Shown: piece by piece, positions 26,530 to 36,125 of the stretch | How positions within the stretch are numbered: the stretch's first letter is position 1 | Layout of the letters: every line of letters starts with the position of its first letter | Source: an uncultured Prevotella sp. | GTDB taxonomy: Bacteria; Bacteroidota; Bacteroidia; Bacteroidales; Bacteroidaceae | Assembly: GCA_900541575.1 (NCBI GenBank) | Contig: UQKO01000003.1 | Location: 36,932 to 100,931 of the forward strand | Reading direction: 5' to 3' | DNA length: 64,000 nt | The notes under the pieces: model-generated | The model's input: only the letters and a program-made list of their open reading frames with translations | Databases searched by the model: none | Told to the model about the DNA's origin: nothing | Position numbers and translations under genes: made by a program

Positions 26530-26784
26530 TTAGGTCGTAGAAACAGCTTCATCTTCATCGTCAAAACAACCTTTCAGAAGGCCTAAATAATCCACGATGA
26601 GGCGAGTCTCACGAATCGTAAGATTTTGCCTTTTGTCGAACGAAGAGTAGCAGGTCAGCTGTTCGTAAAGATCTGTGCATCGCTTAATCATTCCCGTCAG
26701 TCGTCTTACCGCATTGCGTGGTTCACAATCAGGGAAATAGAGCATAGCCAGTGAGCGGCGAGTATAAGAAGAGTTTAATCTCAT
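26530..26784 (-). CDS. DUF4248 protein
   Basis: This 84-residue protein fits the Bacteroidales DUF4248 family: the opening SYTRRSLAMLYFPDCEPRNAVRRLTGMI, a central helix with RCTDLYEQL, and the RQNLTIRETRLIVDYLG motif. The family has no known function; members often occur near HU-like proteins, and the predicted compact helical fold would suit nucleic-acid binding, which is only an inference. It is on the minus strand upstream of the giant fusion gene, 361 bases away, and divergent from feoAB. Confidence 0.75.
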   Translation of the reverse strand: MRLNSSYTRRSLAMLYFPDCEPRNAVRRLTGMIKRCTDLYEQLTCYSSFDKRQNLTIRETRLIVDYLGLLKGCFDDEDEAVSTT

Positions 26785-27006
26785 ATCTATTATTTATTTT
26801 AAAATTTATAACTTAATCAGGGCAATGAACACACGAATGCCTCGCTCCTGCATTCTTGCCAACCAAGAACTTCTGCTGATATACCATTACCGATTCCTTG
26901 CTCCAATACCTGCGATATAGCCAATTCAAACTTACCCTTTGTTTGCTGCGTATAGTTCCACACTCTATCAGAAAAGCTCTAATGTCTTTTTCAATGTTTC
27001 ATAGGC

Positions 27007-27105
27007 TTGTCTCTGAAGAATATGTGCTAACTTTGCAGTGCAAATGTGAAAGCAAGATTACCCAAAAGTGGGTATTGATGATAAGAAAAGATGCTTGTAC
27101 TTTTG
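27007..27105 (+). promoter_or_regulatory. Two candidate promoters of feoAB
   Basis: The upstream pair is TTG 27007-27009, 18 bases, TAACTTTG 27028-27035. The downstream pair is TTG 27075-27077, 20 bases, TACTTTTG 27098-27105, and fits better. Both lie upstream of the chosen feoAB start at 27135 and support it over start codons further left. Confidence 0.5.
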
Positions 27106-27134
27106 CAGACTTGATAAAATTACTATTAAACACA

Positions 27135-29792
27135 ATGAAACTCTCAGACTTACATACCGGCGAACGTGGCGTGATAGTAAAAGTCTATGGACACGGAGGT
27201 TTTAGAAAACGCATCGTGGAAATGGGCTTTGTGAAGGGCAAGACTGTAAAGGTCGTTTTAAATGCTCCTTTGAAGGATCCTATAGAGTATGAACTCATGG
27301 GTTATAAGATTTCTCTGCGACGCGAGGAAGCAAAACTTGTGGAAGTCATTAGTGAAAGTGAAGCTAAAAATGATGCACGACTGCATTCGGGAGAAACTCT
27401 GAAAGGCATTGTATCAGGCGATGACGAGGCAGAAGAACTCAAAATGCAGCTCGAGCGACGTATGGAACAAATGGCGGCAGACAAACGACGCGTAATCAAC
27501 GTGGCGCTTGTGGGCAATCCAAATTGTGGAAAGACTTCACTCTTTAATGTGGCTTCTGGCGGCCATGAACACGTGGGCAACTATAGTGGTGTGACAGTGG
27601 ATGCCAAAGAAGGTTTTATGGATATGAAAGTCCTTGTGCATCGCGACAAGAATGGCGACTTGAAAGTGATACATGAGAGTGCTAAATCTTGTGATTCGGT
27701 TTGTTCTAGTTGTTCCGTAAGTGGTAGTTGTGGCAAGAAAAATGGGCAAGGGTATGAAGAACGTATTTATCATTTTCGCATCGTTGACCTTCCTGGCACC
27801 TACTCGCTTTCGGCCTATTCACCTGAAGAACTCTATGTGCGCAGACACTTAATAGATAAAACGCCAGATATCGTAATAAACGTTGTGGATAGTTCCAACT
27901 TGGAACGAAATCTTTATCTCACCACGCAACTTATTGATATGCATCAACGCATGGTAGTAGCCTTGAATATGTTCGACGAGTTACAGCATAATGGTGATAA
28001 ACTAGACTATGTACAGTTGGGACACTTGTTAGGAGTACCGATGATTCCTACGATTTCGCGCACAGGAAAAGGTATTCGTGATTTGTTTGAAACTGTCATT
28101 GCGGTGTACGAAAATCAAAATGATAGTTCACTAGAACGCCATATTCACGTAAATCACGGGGCAGAACTGGAACATAGCATTGATAGATTGAAAATAATCT
28201 TTCAAAAGAATCAAGACATACGATATAAATACTCCACGCGCTACCTTGCTATTAAATTTTTAGAAGGAGATAGCTCGGCACAGCAACTCGTGGAATCTCT
28301 TCCTCAACATGACGAACTAGTGGCCGCTCGATATGAAGAAACTCAGCACATAAAAGAAGAACTTCACGATACGCCTGATAATGCGATTACCGATGCTAAG
28401 TATGGATTTATCCAGGGAGCATTGAAAGAAACGTATCAACCTCATGCTGTAAAGAGCGGTAAGAACGTAACGGAGAAGATAGATAAAGTGGTAACCAATC
28501 GATACCTAGGCTTTCCATTGTTCTTCATCGTATTATTCTTGATATTCTTCTTTACTTTTCAACTCGGATCTTATCCGATGGATTGGATTGATTGGTTGGT
28601 GTCGAAGATATCCGATTTCATCAACTACGTGATGCCTAATGGTATACTGAAAGATATGATAGTTGATGGAGCAATTAGTGGGGTGGGAGCCGTTATCGTG
28701 TTCTTGCCCAATATCATGATCCTTTATCTATTCATATCCATTTTGGAGGATACGGGTTATATGGCGCGTGCTGCTTTCATCATGGATAAGTTGATGCATC
28801 GTATGGGATTGCATGGAAAATCGTTTATCCCAATGGTGATGGGCTTTGGTTGTAACGTTCCAGCTATTATGGCTACACGCACGATAGAGAATCCAAAAAG
28901 CAGACTGATAACCATGCTGATTACTCCATTTATGTCATGCTCTGCACGAATCCCTATCTATGTAGTGTTAGTGAGTGCTTTCTTCCCTCAGCATGGTGCT
29001 GTTGTGATGCTTGGTTTGTATGCTTTAGGAATTGTTGCTGCCATTGTAATGGCTCGAGTATTTAGTAAATTCTTGATGAAAGGAGAAGATTTGCCTTTTG
29101 TGATGGAACTTCCACCTTATCGTATGCCGACGGCAAAGTCCGTCGTGCTTCATACATGGGAGAAGGGTCGTCAATACTTGCAGAAGATGGGTGGTATTAT
29201 CTTGGTGTTTTCATTAATTATATGGGCGCTTAATTATTTCCCCCACGAGGAATCTGTGAAACAGGTCGAGGCCCAGAAAGTTGAAATGGCTGGTAATACA
29301 AAGGTGGAAAAAGCGTCGAATGATGTAAACATGATAGCAAATAATGTTGATAAGCCAGAGGCTACTCACGTAGATGCTTCGAACAATCTCCAAACCTCTT
29401 GTTTGCAGCGTATAGGTCACTTTATTGCGCCTGTGATGGCTCCGATGCATTTCGACTGGAAAATGAGTGTGGGTATTCTTTCGGGTATTGGTGCAAAGGA
29501 ATTGGTGGTAAGCACATTGTCCGTGATGTATGCTGGTGAGGATGTGGATACCGATTCTGCATCAACTGATACAAAACTTTCTGCAGCTTTGAGAACGAAT
29601 ATGACACAAGCCTCGGCTTTGGCTTATCTCGTGTTTATCTTGTTCTATTTCCCATGTATAGCTACAATTACAGCTATTAAAAACGAAAGCGGAGGCTGGA
29701 AATGGGCTATATTCACGGCAGTCTATACTACGGCTTTTGCCTACGTAGCATCGTTCGTTACTTATTTGATTGCATCAAGTCTCCTCGGATAG
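27135..29792 (+). CDS. feoB: FeoA-FeoB fusion, ferrous iron transporter
   Basis: This protein imports Fe(II) across the inner membrane. From the ATG at 27135 it has 885 residues: a FeoA SH3-like domain (1-75, MKLSDLHTGERGVIV, ELMGYKISLRREEA), a linker, the G domain with GNPNCGKT (126-133), the switch region GVTVDAKEG, DLPGTYSL and NMFD, then a membrane domain with two gate regions (GFGCNVPAIMATRTIEN and GIGAKELVVSTL). The frame is open for 79 more codons upstream, but the FeoA domain begins at this ATG and promoters lie just before it. Between the switch region and DLPG there are about 56 residues where E. coli FeoB has about 11; this insert carries four cysteines (CDSVCSSCSVSGSC). Iron regulation is likely, but I cannot identify a Fur-type site. 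Confidence 0.96.
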   Translation: MKLSDLHTGERGVIVKVYGHGGFRKRIVEMGFVKGKTVKVVLNAPLKDPIEYELMGYKISLRREEAKLVEVISESEAKNDARLHSGETLKGIVSGDDEAEELKMQLERRMEQMAADKRRVINVALVGNPNCGKTSLFNVASGGHEHVGNYSGVTVDAKEGFMDMKVLVHRDKNGDLKVIHESAKSCDSVCSSCSVSGSCGKKNGQGYEERIYHFRIVDLPGTYSLSAYSPEELYVRRHLIDKTPDIVINVVDSSNLERNLYLTTQLIDMHQRMVVALNMFDELQHNGDKLDYVQLGHLLGVPMIPTISRTGKGIRDLFETVIAVYENQNDSSLERHIHVNHGAELEHSIDRLKIIFQKNQDIRYKYSTRYLAIKFLEGDSSAQQLVESLPQHDELVAARYEETQHIKEELHDTPDNAITDAKYGFIQGALKETYQPHAVKSGKNVTEKIDKVVTNRYLGFPLFFIVLFLIFFFTFQLGSYPMDWIDWLVSKISDFINYVMPNGILKDMIVDGAISGVGAVIVFLPNIMILYLFISILEDTGYMARAAFIMDKLMHRMGLHGKSFIPMVMGFGCNVPAIMATRTIENPKSRLITMLITPFMSCSARIPIYVVLVSAFFPQHGAVVMLGLYALGIVAAIVMARVFSKFLMKGEDLPFVMELPPYRMPTAKSVVLHTWEKGRQYLQKMGGIILVFSLIIWALNYFPHEESVKQVEAQKVEMAGNTKVEKASNDVNMIANNVDKPEATHVDASNNLQTSCLQRIGHFIAPVMAPMHFDWKMSVGILSGIGAKELVVSTLSVMYAGEDVDTDSASTDTKLSAALRTNMTQASALAYLVFILFYFPCIATITAIKNESGGWKWAIFTAVYTTAFAYVASFVTYLIASSLLG

Positions 29793-29815
29793 GATAGATG
29801 CTGAACTTTATACAT

Positions 29816-29877
29816 TAAGGGCTATTTTGCTTAAGTATCTCTATAAGAATATCTAGGCAAAATAGTCCTTAGTTTTT
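29816..29877 (+). terminator. Terminator of feoAB
   Basis: Arms TAAGGGCTATTTTGC (29816-29830) and 29857-29871 pair over 15 bp with one wobble and are followed by GTTTTTAA. Confidence 0.8.
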
Positions 29878-29942
29878 AATAGGAAGAAAGATGAAATGCA
29901 ACGAATACTTTGAATTTTTGTAATAGAATTTTAATAATTTGC

Positions 29943-29973
29943 TTTGTCTTTCGCTTATCAAATACTAATTTTG
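29943..29973 (+). promoter_or_regulatory. Promoter of phosphate transporter gene
   Basis: TTTG (29943-29946), 19 bases, TAATTTTG (29966-29973); start codon 29 bases downstream. This is a very good match to the Bacteroidota consensus. Confidence 0.7.
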
Positions 29974-30002
29974 CAGCACAACACAATTAGAACCCACGTA
30001 AT

Positions 30003-32252
30003 ATGGATTTTTTCTATCTTGGAATACTTTTATTCCTTATTGTATTGGCAACGTTCGACTTGTCTGTCGGCGTAGCAAATGATGCTGTAAACTTTTTAAG
30101 CCCAGCCGTAGGAGCGAAAGCTGCTAAATTTCGTACCATTTTGATTGTAGCAGCCGTCGGAATCTTCGTCGGAGCAAGTACTTCGAGCGGAATGATGGAT
30201 ATTGCGCGTCATGGTGTGCTCAATCCTCACTACTATACATTGAGCGATGTGATGTGTATCTTCCTAGGAGTAGCTGCCACTGATGTGATATTGCTCGATA
30301 TATTCAACACGTTGGGTATGCCTACTTCTACCACAGTTTCTATGGTATTCGGCCTCTTGGGTGGTAGTACAGCCTTAGCTTTCTCTAAGATTATTACGGA
30401 TGGTCATACTTATGCAGACTTGATCAATACGGATAAGGCGTTGAGTGTGATTATCGGCATTTTCCTTTCTGTTGCTATAGCCTTTGTATTTGGTTTTATT
30501 GTTATGTGGATTACGCGAGTCGTATTCACTTTCCATTATAAGAAGCATCTTCGTTATAGTATTGCCATCTTTGGTGGCTTGAGTATCACCTCTATTTTTT
30601 ACTTCCTGCTTGTAAGTGGTCTGCGTACGAGTCCTGTTCTTGCAGATATGGGTTGGACACCAGAATGGATTGACCAGCACAAACTCTATATTCTCTTGAT
30701 AAGTTTCTGTTCGTTTACCATTCTGATGGAGATGCTTCATCTATGTAAGGTAAATATCTTTCGTATTGTAGTGCTTTTCGGCACATTTGCCTTAGCTATG
30801 GCCTTCGCAGGTAACGACCTTGTGAACTTTATCGGTACGCCTCTCGCAGGTCTAGAATCGTTTATTGATTTTACAAATCATCATGGCAATTATACTCCTG
30901 ATAATTATATAGTAGATGTATTGGCGGGCGAAAGCAAGCTCCCATATAAGCAGTTCTTCTTGGTAGCAGCGGGAGTTATCATGACCGTGGCCATTTGTAC
31001 TTCCAAAAAGGCTCATAAGGTAGTGGAAACTACGGTGAATCTTTCTCGTCAAGACGAGGGAGAAGAGGTGTTCTCTTCTTCGCGTTTGGCTCGTAGAACG
31101 GTTCGTGCCGTGTTGAATACAACAAATGCTATGTCGCGTTATGTGCCTGGATGCGTGTCAACTTGGTTAAACGCGCGTTTCTCACAAGACGACATTTATC
31201 TCGAAAATGGAGCTGCTTTTGATCAAGTGCGTGCGGCTGTCAATCTAGTATTGGCTGGTTTGTTAATTGTTGTGGGAACCACTCTTCAACTTCCTCTTTC
31301 TACTACTTACGTCGCTTTTATGGTGGCGATGGGTTCGTCTTTGGCCGACCGTGCTTGGGGACGTGAAACGGCAGTTTATCGTATCACGGGTGTAATTACA
31401 GTGATAGGTGGATGGTTTATCACGGCGGGAGCGGCTTTTATCGTGAGTTTCTTTATCGCTACAGTCAATCATTTGGGTGGATTTATTGCGATGATTTTGG
31501 TGATGTGTGTGGTAGCATTAGTCATCATCAACAACAATCGTAAGTTTAAAAAGAAACAAGAGCAAGATAATGTTGATACGCTCTTCCGTCAACTTGTACG
31601 TAGTCACGATCGAACTGAAACATGGAATTTCTTACTCGAACATGTTCGTCGCACACAAGGTAATATTTTAGTCTTCGCTCGTGAAACATTTAGAAACATT
31701 TCTCAAGGTCTTATGCATGACAATGTGCGTTTACTTCGCACAGCTTCGCATAGTATCGATAACGAGAAGAGTACTTGGAAGCGTTACCGTAGGAAAGAAA
31801 TCCTAGGTATGCGAAAGATTGACTATTTAGTAGCTGTGGAGAAAAATACGTGGTTCCACTTGGGATGTAACTGTGCTTCTCAAATCATTTATGGTTTGAA
31901 ACGTATGCTTGAGCCATGTGTAGAACATGTAGACAATAATTTCAATCCACTTCCTCAAGACTATGTCGACGAGTTTACTCCCATCTGTAATGATGTGGAT
32001 CGTTTCCTTGATGCAGCGAACCGCATGATTACCTCAGGTGACTTCTCTGAAATCGACAAATTGTTAGTTGATGGTAATGCAATAAAGAATCGCATTTCGC
32101 AAATCCGTCATGCTCAGCAAGACCGTATCCAGCGAGAAGATTCCAACATTAAGATAGCTCTATTGTATCTCTCTACTTTGCAGGAGACACAGGAATTAAT
32201 TGCCGCTGCTCGTCACTTTGTTCGTGCAAGCAAACGATTCCAAATTCAGTAA
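30003..32252 (+). CDS. PiT-family inorganic phosphate transporter with PhoU-like tail
   Basis: The 749-residue inner-membrane protein belongs to the PiT (PHO4) family, which moves metal-phosphate or phosphate with H+ or Na+. The two signature repeats are visible: GVANDAVNFLSPAVGAKA near residue 25 and GNDLVNFIGTPLAG near 270, together with the paired PTSTTVSM (about 103-110) and PLSTTYVAFMVAMG (about 430-443). About twelve hydrophobic segments extend to residue 510. The last 210 residues are soluble and helical (ETWNFLLEHVRRTQGN onward) and resemble a PhoU-type regulatory domain, a layout frequent in Bacteroidota. It is monocistronic, with its own promoter and terminator. Confidence 0.93.
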   Translation: MDFFYLGILLFLIVLATFDLSVGVANDAVNFLSPAVGAKAAKFRTILIVAAVGIFVGASTSSGMMDIARHGVLNPHYYTLSDVMCIFLGVAATDVILLDIFNTLGMPTSTTVSMVFGLLGGSTALAFSKIITDGHTYADLINTDKALSVIIGIFLSVAIAFVFGFIVMWITRVVFTFHYKKHLRYSIAIFGGLSITSIFYFLLVSGLRTSPVLADMGWTPEWIDQHKLYILLISFCSFTILMEMLHLCKVNIFRIVVLFGTFALAMAFAGNDLVNFIGTPLAGLESFIDFTNHHGNYTPDNYIVDVLAGESKLPYKQFFLVAAGVIMTVAICTSKKAHKVVETTVNLSRQDEGEEVFSSSRLARRTVRAVLNTTNAMSRYVPGCVSTWLNARFSQDDIYLENGAAFDQVRAAVNLVLAGLLIVVGTTLQLPLSTTYVAFMVAMGSSLADRAWGRETAVYRITGVITVIGGWFITAGAAFIVSFFIATVNHLGGFIAMILVMCVVALVIINNNRKFKKKQEQDNVDTLFRQLVRSHDRTETWNFLLEHVRRTQGNILVFARETFRNISQGLMHDNVRLLRTASHSIDNEKSTWKRYRRKEILGMRKIDYLVAVEKNTWFHLGCNCASQIIYGLKRMLEPCVEHVDNNFNPLPQDYVDEFTPICNDVDRFLDAANRMITSGDFSEIDKLLVDGNAIKNRISQIRHAQQDRIQREDSNIKIALLYLSTLQETQELIAAARHFVRASKRFQIQ

Positions 32253-32323
32253 ATTCTGTTTCTCGAAGTCGCAGACAAACAAAAGAAATATTCGGTAAGC
32301 ATCCCATGTAAACCGTATTGTAT

Positions 32324-32374
32324 AAAAACAAGTAAGCCAAAGTCAATCGTTAAGACTTTGGCTTACTTGTTTTT
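32324..32374 (+). terminator. Terminator of the phosphate transporter gene
   Basis: A perfect 21-bp stem (32324-32344 with 32354-32374) and a 9-base loop end in TGTTTTTA. The A-run on the other arm would let it work in both directions. Confidence 0.85.
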
Positions 32375-32568
32375 ATGTAATAGTAGGGTACTAAAGTTAT
32401 TATGTTTTGCAAATTACGATATAGTCTTACACAACCATTCATTTGTATTTATTACCAAACTCACAAGGTTTCTCCGCAATGTGAAGAACACGCGAGTTTT
32501 ATGTACAAGTCAGGTATTTCCCGAAAGAATTTTTTCGGATGGTTACTATTAAATGAGGGTACAAAGAA

Positions 32569-32604
32569 AAGAGACAAATGCCCTTTTAGGAGTATTTGTC
32601 TCTT
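32569..32604 (-). terminator. Terminator of tsf
   Basis: Arms AAGAGACAAAT (32569-32579) and 32594-32604 pair over 11 bp; the minus-strand continuation is TTCTTTGT. It lies 24 bases past the tsf stop. Confidence 0.7.
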
Positions 32605-32627
32605 CAATGAAATTATAAACGTGTTGT

Positions 32628-33617
32628 TTATTCTGCGCGGAGAGTGAAACGCTTGAAAGCAGTTACTGTAAGATCTTTATCTGATGATTTGAGATACTCA
32701 GCAACAGTCATCTTGCTATCCTGAATGTATTCCTGATTGAGGAGGCAAGATTCCTTGTAGAACTTCTTCATACGTCCGTTAGCGATGTTTTGGATCATCT
32801 GCTCAGGAAGGTTTGCAGCCTTCTGTTCAGCAGTAGTCTTCTTAAGCTCGCGGATTTGGTCAGCCTGCTCTGCAGTGATGTTACCCTTCATGATGCCTTC
32901 TTCGAGGTGTTCCTCGCTTTCAGCGATGTAGAGATTGAAACCAGCCTTCTTAAGAGCAGCTTCTACAGCTTTCTTTACCTGTTCTTCCTTAGTCTTTTCA
33001 ATGGCAACTTTGAGTTCTTCATCCTTAACGGCCTGAGGAACGCTAGCCTCGTCAAGAGCAACAGGATTCATAGCAGCTACCTGCATAGCAACGTTGTGTG
33101 CCTGTTCTTCAGCGGGCTTGTTTGTTTGAACCATGGTGCAGAGCATGTGACGACCCATGTGATCGTAAACAGCTACGTTGTCGCCTTCGATGAAGTTGTA
33201 ACCATCGAGCTCCATCTTTTCGCCAGTGATACCACTGCGGTCAGTAACAGCTTCAGCTACGGTGTGACCACCCATAGGAAGAGCGTTTACTTCTTCGAGG
33301 CTCTTGCACTTGTTGGCAACAGCTGCGTCAAGAATGTCTTGAGCAAGCTTTACGAAATCGGCATTCTTAGCTACGAAGTCAGTCTCGCACTTGAGAGCGA
33401 TGATAGCGGCAAAACCGTTTTCGCTCTTAACGAGCACAGCGCCTTCTGCTGCTTCACGATCAGAACGCTTAGCTGCTACAGCCTGTCCTTTTTTACGGAT
33501 GATTTCGATGGCTTCTTCAATGTTGCCGTTTGATTCTGCGAGTGCTTTCTTGCAGTCGCCCAAGCCAGCGCCAGTAAGTGTGCGCAGCTTCTTGATATCT
33601 TCTAATGCTACTCCCAT
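32628..33617 (-). CDS. tsf: Elongation factor Ts
   Basis: EF-Ts exchanges GDP for GTP on EF-Tu. The 329-residue protein has the N-terminal UBA-type domain (DIKKLRTLTGAGLGDCKKALAE), the TDFVAKNADF core contact motif near residue 80, and two core subdomains. Its length is longer than E. coli EF-Ts (283), as in other Bacteroidales. It is last in rplM-rpsI-rpsB-tsf; the 154 bases between rpsB and tsf consist largely of AT-rich ACTTTATACTTTT-like repeats. Confidence 0.97.
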   Translation of the reverse strand: MGVALEDIKKLRTLTGAGLGDCKKALAESNGNIEEAIEIIRKKGQAVAAKRSDREAAEGAVLVKSENGFAAIIALKCETDFVAKNADFVKLAQDILDAAVANKCKSLEEVNALPMGGHTVAEAVTDRSGITGEKMELDGYNFIEGDNVAVYDHMGRHMLCTMVQTNKPAEEQAHNVAMQVAAMNPVALDEASVPQAVKDEELKVAIEKTKEEQVKKAVEAALKKAGFNLYIAESEEHLEEGIMKGNITAEQADQIRELKKTTAEQKAANLPEQMIQNIANGRMKKFYKESCLLNQEYIQDSKMTVAEYLKSSDKDLTVTAFKRFTLRAE

Positions 33618-33771
33618 TTTGTTTGGAAATATAGATTATGTTAGTGGATAATGTGCAAAAATAGAAAAGTATAAAGCATAAGGCAAAAGTACAAAAGTGT
33701 AATCTCGTAAAGGGGTTATACTTTTTACTTTATACTTTTATACTTTATACTTTCATTAGATTTTGAGTAGA

Positions 33772-34578
33772 TTACTCAGCTTTTGCTTCTTCGGCAGGAG
33801 CTTCAGCCTTCTCAGCACGAGCCTTAGTGGCACGCTTGTTGCGAGTTTTAGCTTCGCCTTCGCCTGCAGCTTCAGTGTCAACCTTCTCTGCCTTGCGCTC
33901 TTCAACACCTTCAGCGATAGCACCGCATACAGCGTCAAGGATTACTTCGATACTCTTGTTAGAATCGTCGTTGGCAGGAATGATGTAATCTACAACGTTA
34001 GGATCTGAGTTTGTGTCGACAATACCGAATACGGGAATACCCAAACGTTGAGCTTCCTTTACGGCAATGTGTTCCTTGCATACGTCTACCACGAACAGGG
34101 CGGCAGGAAGACGAGTAAGGTCAGCGATAGAACCGAGGTTCTTCTCCAACTTAGCACGCTGACGAGAAATCTGAAGGATTTCGCGCTTTGAGAGGTTAGA
34201 GTAAGTACCATCATTCATCAACTTGTCGATATTGGCCATTTTCTTAACGGCCTTACGAATAGTGGGGAAGTTGGTGAGCATACCGCCCGGCCAACGTTCT
34301 GTAACGTAAGGCATGTTAACAGAGGCAGCCTTGTCGGCTACAACCTCTTTTGCTTGCTTCTTAGTAGCTACGAAGAGGACACGCTTGCCCTGTTTTGCAA
34401 TTGCTTTCAAAGCTTCAGCAGCTTCGTCAATCTTAGCAACAGTCTTGTGAAGGTCGATGATGTGGATTCCGTTACGCTCCATGAAGATGTAAGGAGCCAT
34501 AGCAGGATTCCATTTACGCTTGAGGTGACCGAAGTGGCAACCTGCCTCCAAAAGGGTGTCAAATGTTGTTCTAGACAT
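33772..34578 (-). CDS. rpsB: 30S ribosomal protein S2
   Basis: S2 binds the 30S body near the neck and helps recruit S1. The 268-residue protein shows the standard core (GCHFGHLKRKWNPAMAPYIF, RWPGGMLTNF, PALFVVDVCKEHIAVKEA, GIVDTNSDPN). About 40 residues at the C-terminus form an Ala/Glu/Lys-rich, probably disordered extension (from about residue 225), seen in many Bacteroidota. The 222 bases between rpsI and rpsB could carry a separate promoter or leader, but I cannot define one. Confidence 0.97.
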   Translation of the reverse strand: MSRTTFDTLLEAGCHFGHLKRKWNPAMAPYIFMERNGIHIIDLHKTVAKIDEAAEALKAIAKQGKRVLFVATKKQAKEVVADKAASVNMPYVTERWPGGMLTNFPTIRKAVKKMANIDKLMNDGTYSNLSKREILQISRQRAKLEKNLGSIADLTRLPAALFVVDVCKEHIAVKEAQRLGIPVFGIVDTNSDPNVVDYIIPANDDSNKSIEVILDAVCGAIAEGVEERKAEKVDTEAAGEGEAKTRNKRATKARAEKAEAPAEEAKAE

Positions 34579-34800
34579 TTCTTTTTTGTTTTTGTTCGTT
34601 TACTTTCTTTGTTAGTTGTGTTAGTTCAACCAGCCGAGAGGTAGCTTCTTCCGCTGAGCGTAAGTAGGATTCTCCTTTGATTTAGCTCGTAAAGAGGGAG
34701 AGAAGATCCTCTTGGTTTAGATACTAAACGTAAATCCAGCAGCAATCCTGAAGTCATGCAACATGACATAAAGTCGTATGATATCAGGCAGCGCAGAATA

Positions 34801-35187
34801 TTAACGCTTGCTGAACTGGAAGCGACGACGAGCTTTGGGCTGACCGGGCTTTTTACGCTCAACGGCACGGGGGTCGCGAGTCATGAAGCCTTCAGCACGA
34901 AGAGCCTTCTTGTCGTCTGCGTTGATTTTCACGAGTGCACGGGCAATAGCGAGGCGTAGTGCCTGGCTCTGACCTGTGAAACCACCACCGCAGAGAGTTA
35001 CCTTGATGTCGTACTTTTCAGCAGCATCCAAAAGGGTAAGAGGCTGTTTTACAACAAACTGCAGGATGGGAGAGGGGAAATACTCTGTGAGATCTCTCTT
35101 GTTAATGGTAATTTTACCAGTACCTTCGGTTACGTAGATACGGGCGATGGCGCTCTTACGACGGCCTAATGCATTAATCATTTCCAT
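34801..35187 (-). CDS. rpsI: 30S ribosomal protein S9
   Basis: S9 reaches the ribosomal P site with its basic C-terminal tail, here ending RRRFQFSKR as the family requires. The 128-residue protein has the INALGRRKSAIARIYVTEGTG opening. The first ATG (35187) was chosen because MEMINALGRRK matches relatives; an internal ATG lies two codons in. It starts 11 bases after the rplM stop, a tight operon pair conserved across bacteria. Confidence 0.98.
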   Translation of the reverse strand: MEMINALGRRKSAIARIYVTEGTGKITINKRDLTEYFPSPILQFVVKQPLTLLDAAEKYDIKVTLCGGGFTGQSQALRLAIARALVKINADDKKALRAEGFMTRDPRAVERKKPGQPKARRRFQFSKR

Positions 35188-35198
35188 TACTGCTAAGC

Positions 35199-35660
35199 TT
35201 ATTTAAGGAGGTTAATATCAATTGCCTTGGGAGACTGTGCTTCGTGCTTGTGGTCTGCGCCCTCATAAACGTAGAGGTTGGTGAGGAGCTTAGCACCGAG
35301 CTTGTTCTTGGGAAGCATACCCTTAACAACGCGACGGAACAATTTGTCTGCACCGTTGGGCTTAGCCATGATGCTGGCAGGAGTGTGCTCGCGCTGACCA
35401 CCAGGATAGCCTGTGTATGTCAGATAGATGCGATCTGTCCACTTCTTACCGGTAAGCTGAATCTTGTCGGCATTGATAATGATAACGTTGTCACCACAAT
35501 CTACGTGCGGAGTGAAGTTGGGTTTGTACTTACCGCGCAGCAGTTTGGCAACTTTGGTGCAAAGACGACCGAGAACTTGGTCTGTAGCATCTACTACAAC
35601 CCATTCTTTCTGTGCAGTCTCTTTGTTAGCAGAAATGGTCTTGTAACTTAAAGTGTCCAC
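35199..35660 (-). CDS. rplM: 50S ribosomal protein L13
   Basis: L13 is an early-assembly large-subunit protein. The 153-residue sequence includes WVVVDATDQVLGRLCTKVA, GKYKPNFTPHVDCGDNVIIINADKI and the RRVVKGMLPKNKLG block. The start is a GTG at 35658-35660, giving (V/M)DTLSYKTISANK, which matches the usual Bacteroidales N-terminus. It leads the rplM-rpsI-rpsB-tsf cluster, with a strong promoter about 145 bases upstream and a leader that could fold into a GC-rich hairpin (35771-35788). Confidence 0.97.
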   Translation of the reverse strand: MDTLSYKTISANKETAQKEWVVVDATDQVLGRLCTKVAKLLRGKYKPNFTPHVDCGDNVIIINADKIQLTGKKWTDRIYLTYTGYPGGQREHTPASIMAKPNGADKLFRRVVKGMLPKNKLGAKLLTNLYVYEGADHKHEAQSPKAIDINLLK

Positions 35661-35804
35661 TTTTGTTTGTTTTAAATTGTAACTACTAATGTTTATCTTT
35701 TGCCACGAATATTACCTAACCATTACATCCTGGCCAATAAAACGGATGCAACTATTAATCCGCGGCGTGGCTGGCTTTTGGCCGGCCAGATAATAATCGG
35801 CGTG

Positions 35805-35835
35805 CAAAAGTACTATTTTTTTTATTCATGGCAAA
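35805..35835 (-). promoter_or_regulatory. Promoter of the rplM operon
   Basis: On the minus strand TTTG (35832-35835), 19 bases, TACTTTTG (35805-35812), an excellent match to the Bacteroidota consensus and fitting for a ribosomal protein operon. Confidence 0.75.
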
Positions 35836-36088
35836 TATCTACTTGTCTTTTTTTCGTGATTTTGCGGCGTTTTCCCGTTTTTTGAAGTCGTTTTGTTCAA
35901 GATGGTACAGACAGCGTATGGCTTTCTATTAGTAGATGCTTTGGTTTTTATCGAAACATGAACTCTTTATATATAATATAGGAGTATGCAATGTATGAGG
36001 TAGGGGATAGGCGTTGTGTGTAAGGGATACGTCTACTTGAAGAGCCTATTTTTAGGAATTTATTGTAAAAAAAGAGAAGCGTGCGTGT

Positions 36089-36115
36089 TTGTTAGCGGAA
36101 AAAACATTATCTTTG
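36089..36115 (+). promoter_or_regulatory. Likely promoter of tRNA-Gly
   Basis: TATCTTTG (36108-36115) ends 10 bases before the tRNA. The nearest upstream TTG (36089-36091) gives a short spacing of 16 bases. Confidence 0.5.
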
Positions 36116-36125
36116 CCAACGTTTT

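Larger units (their letters stand above)
32253..32627. other. Intergenic region between convergent genes, 375 bases
   Basis: This gap contains one terminator for each flanking gene (32324-32374 and 32569-32604). Two short open frames in between (32358-32552 and 32402-32647) overlap these hairpins and look non-coding. Confidence 0.6.
35661..36125. other. Intergenic region between divergent units, 465 bases
   Basis: This gap carries the rplM promoter (35805-35835, minus), a GC-rich possible leader hairpin (GGCTGGCTTTTGGCCGGCC, 35771-35789) and a likely tRNA-Gly promoter (36089-36115, plus). Between 35840 and 36080 I see only AT-rich sequence. Confidence 0.6.

Noticed and set aside
32790..33533. 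A 247-codon plus-strand frame opposite tsf
   Set aside because: Leucine/serine/phenylalanine-rich translation typical of the antisense of a Glu/Lys/Ala-rich gene; tsf is certain.
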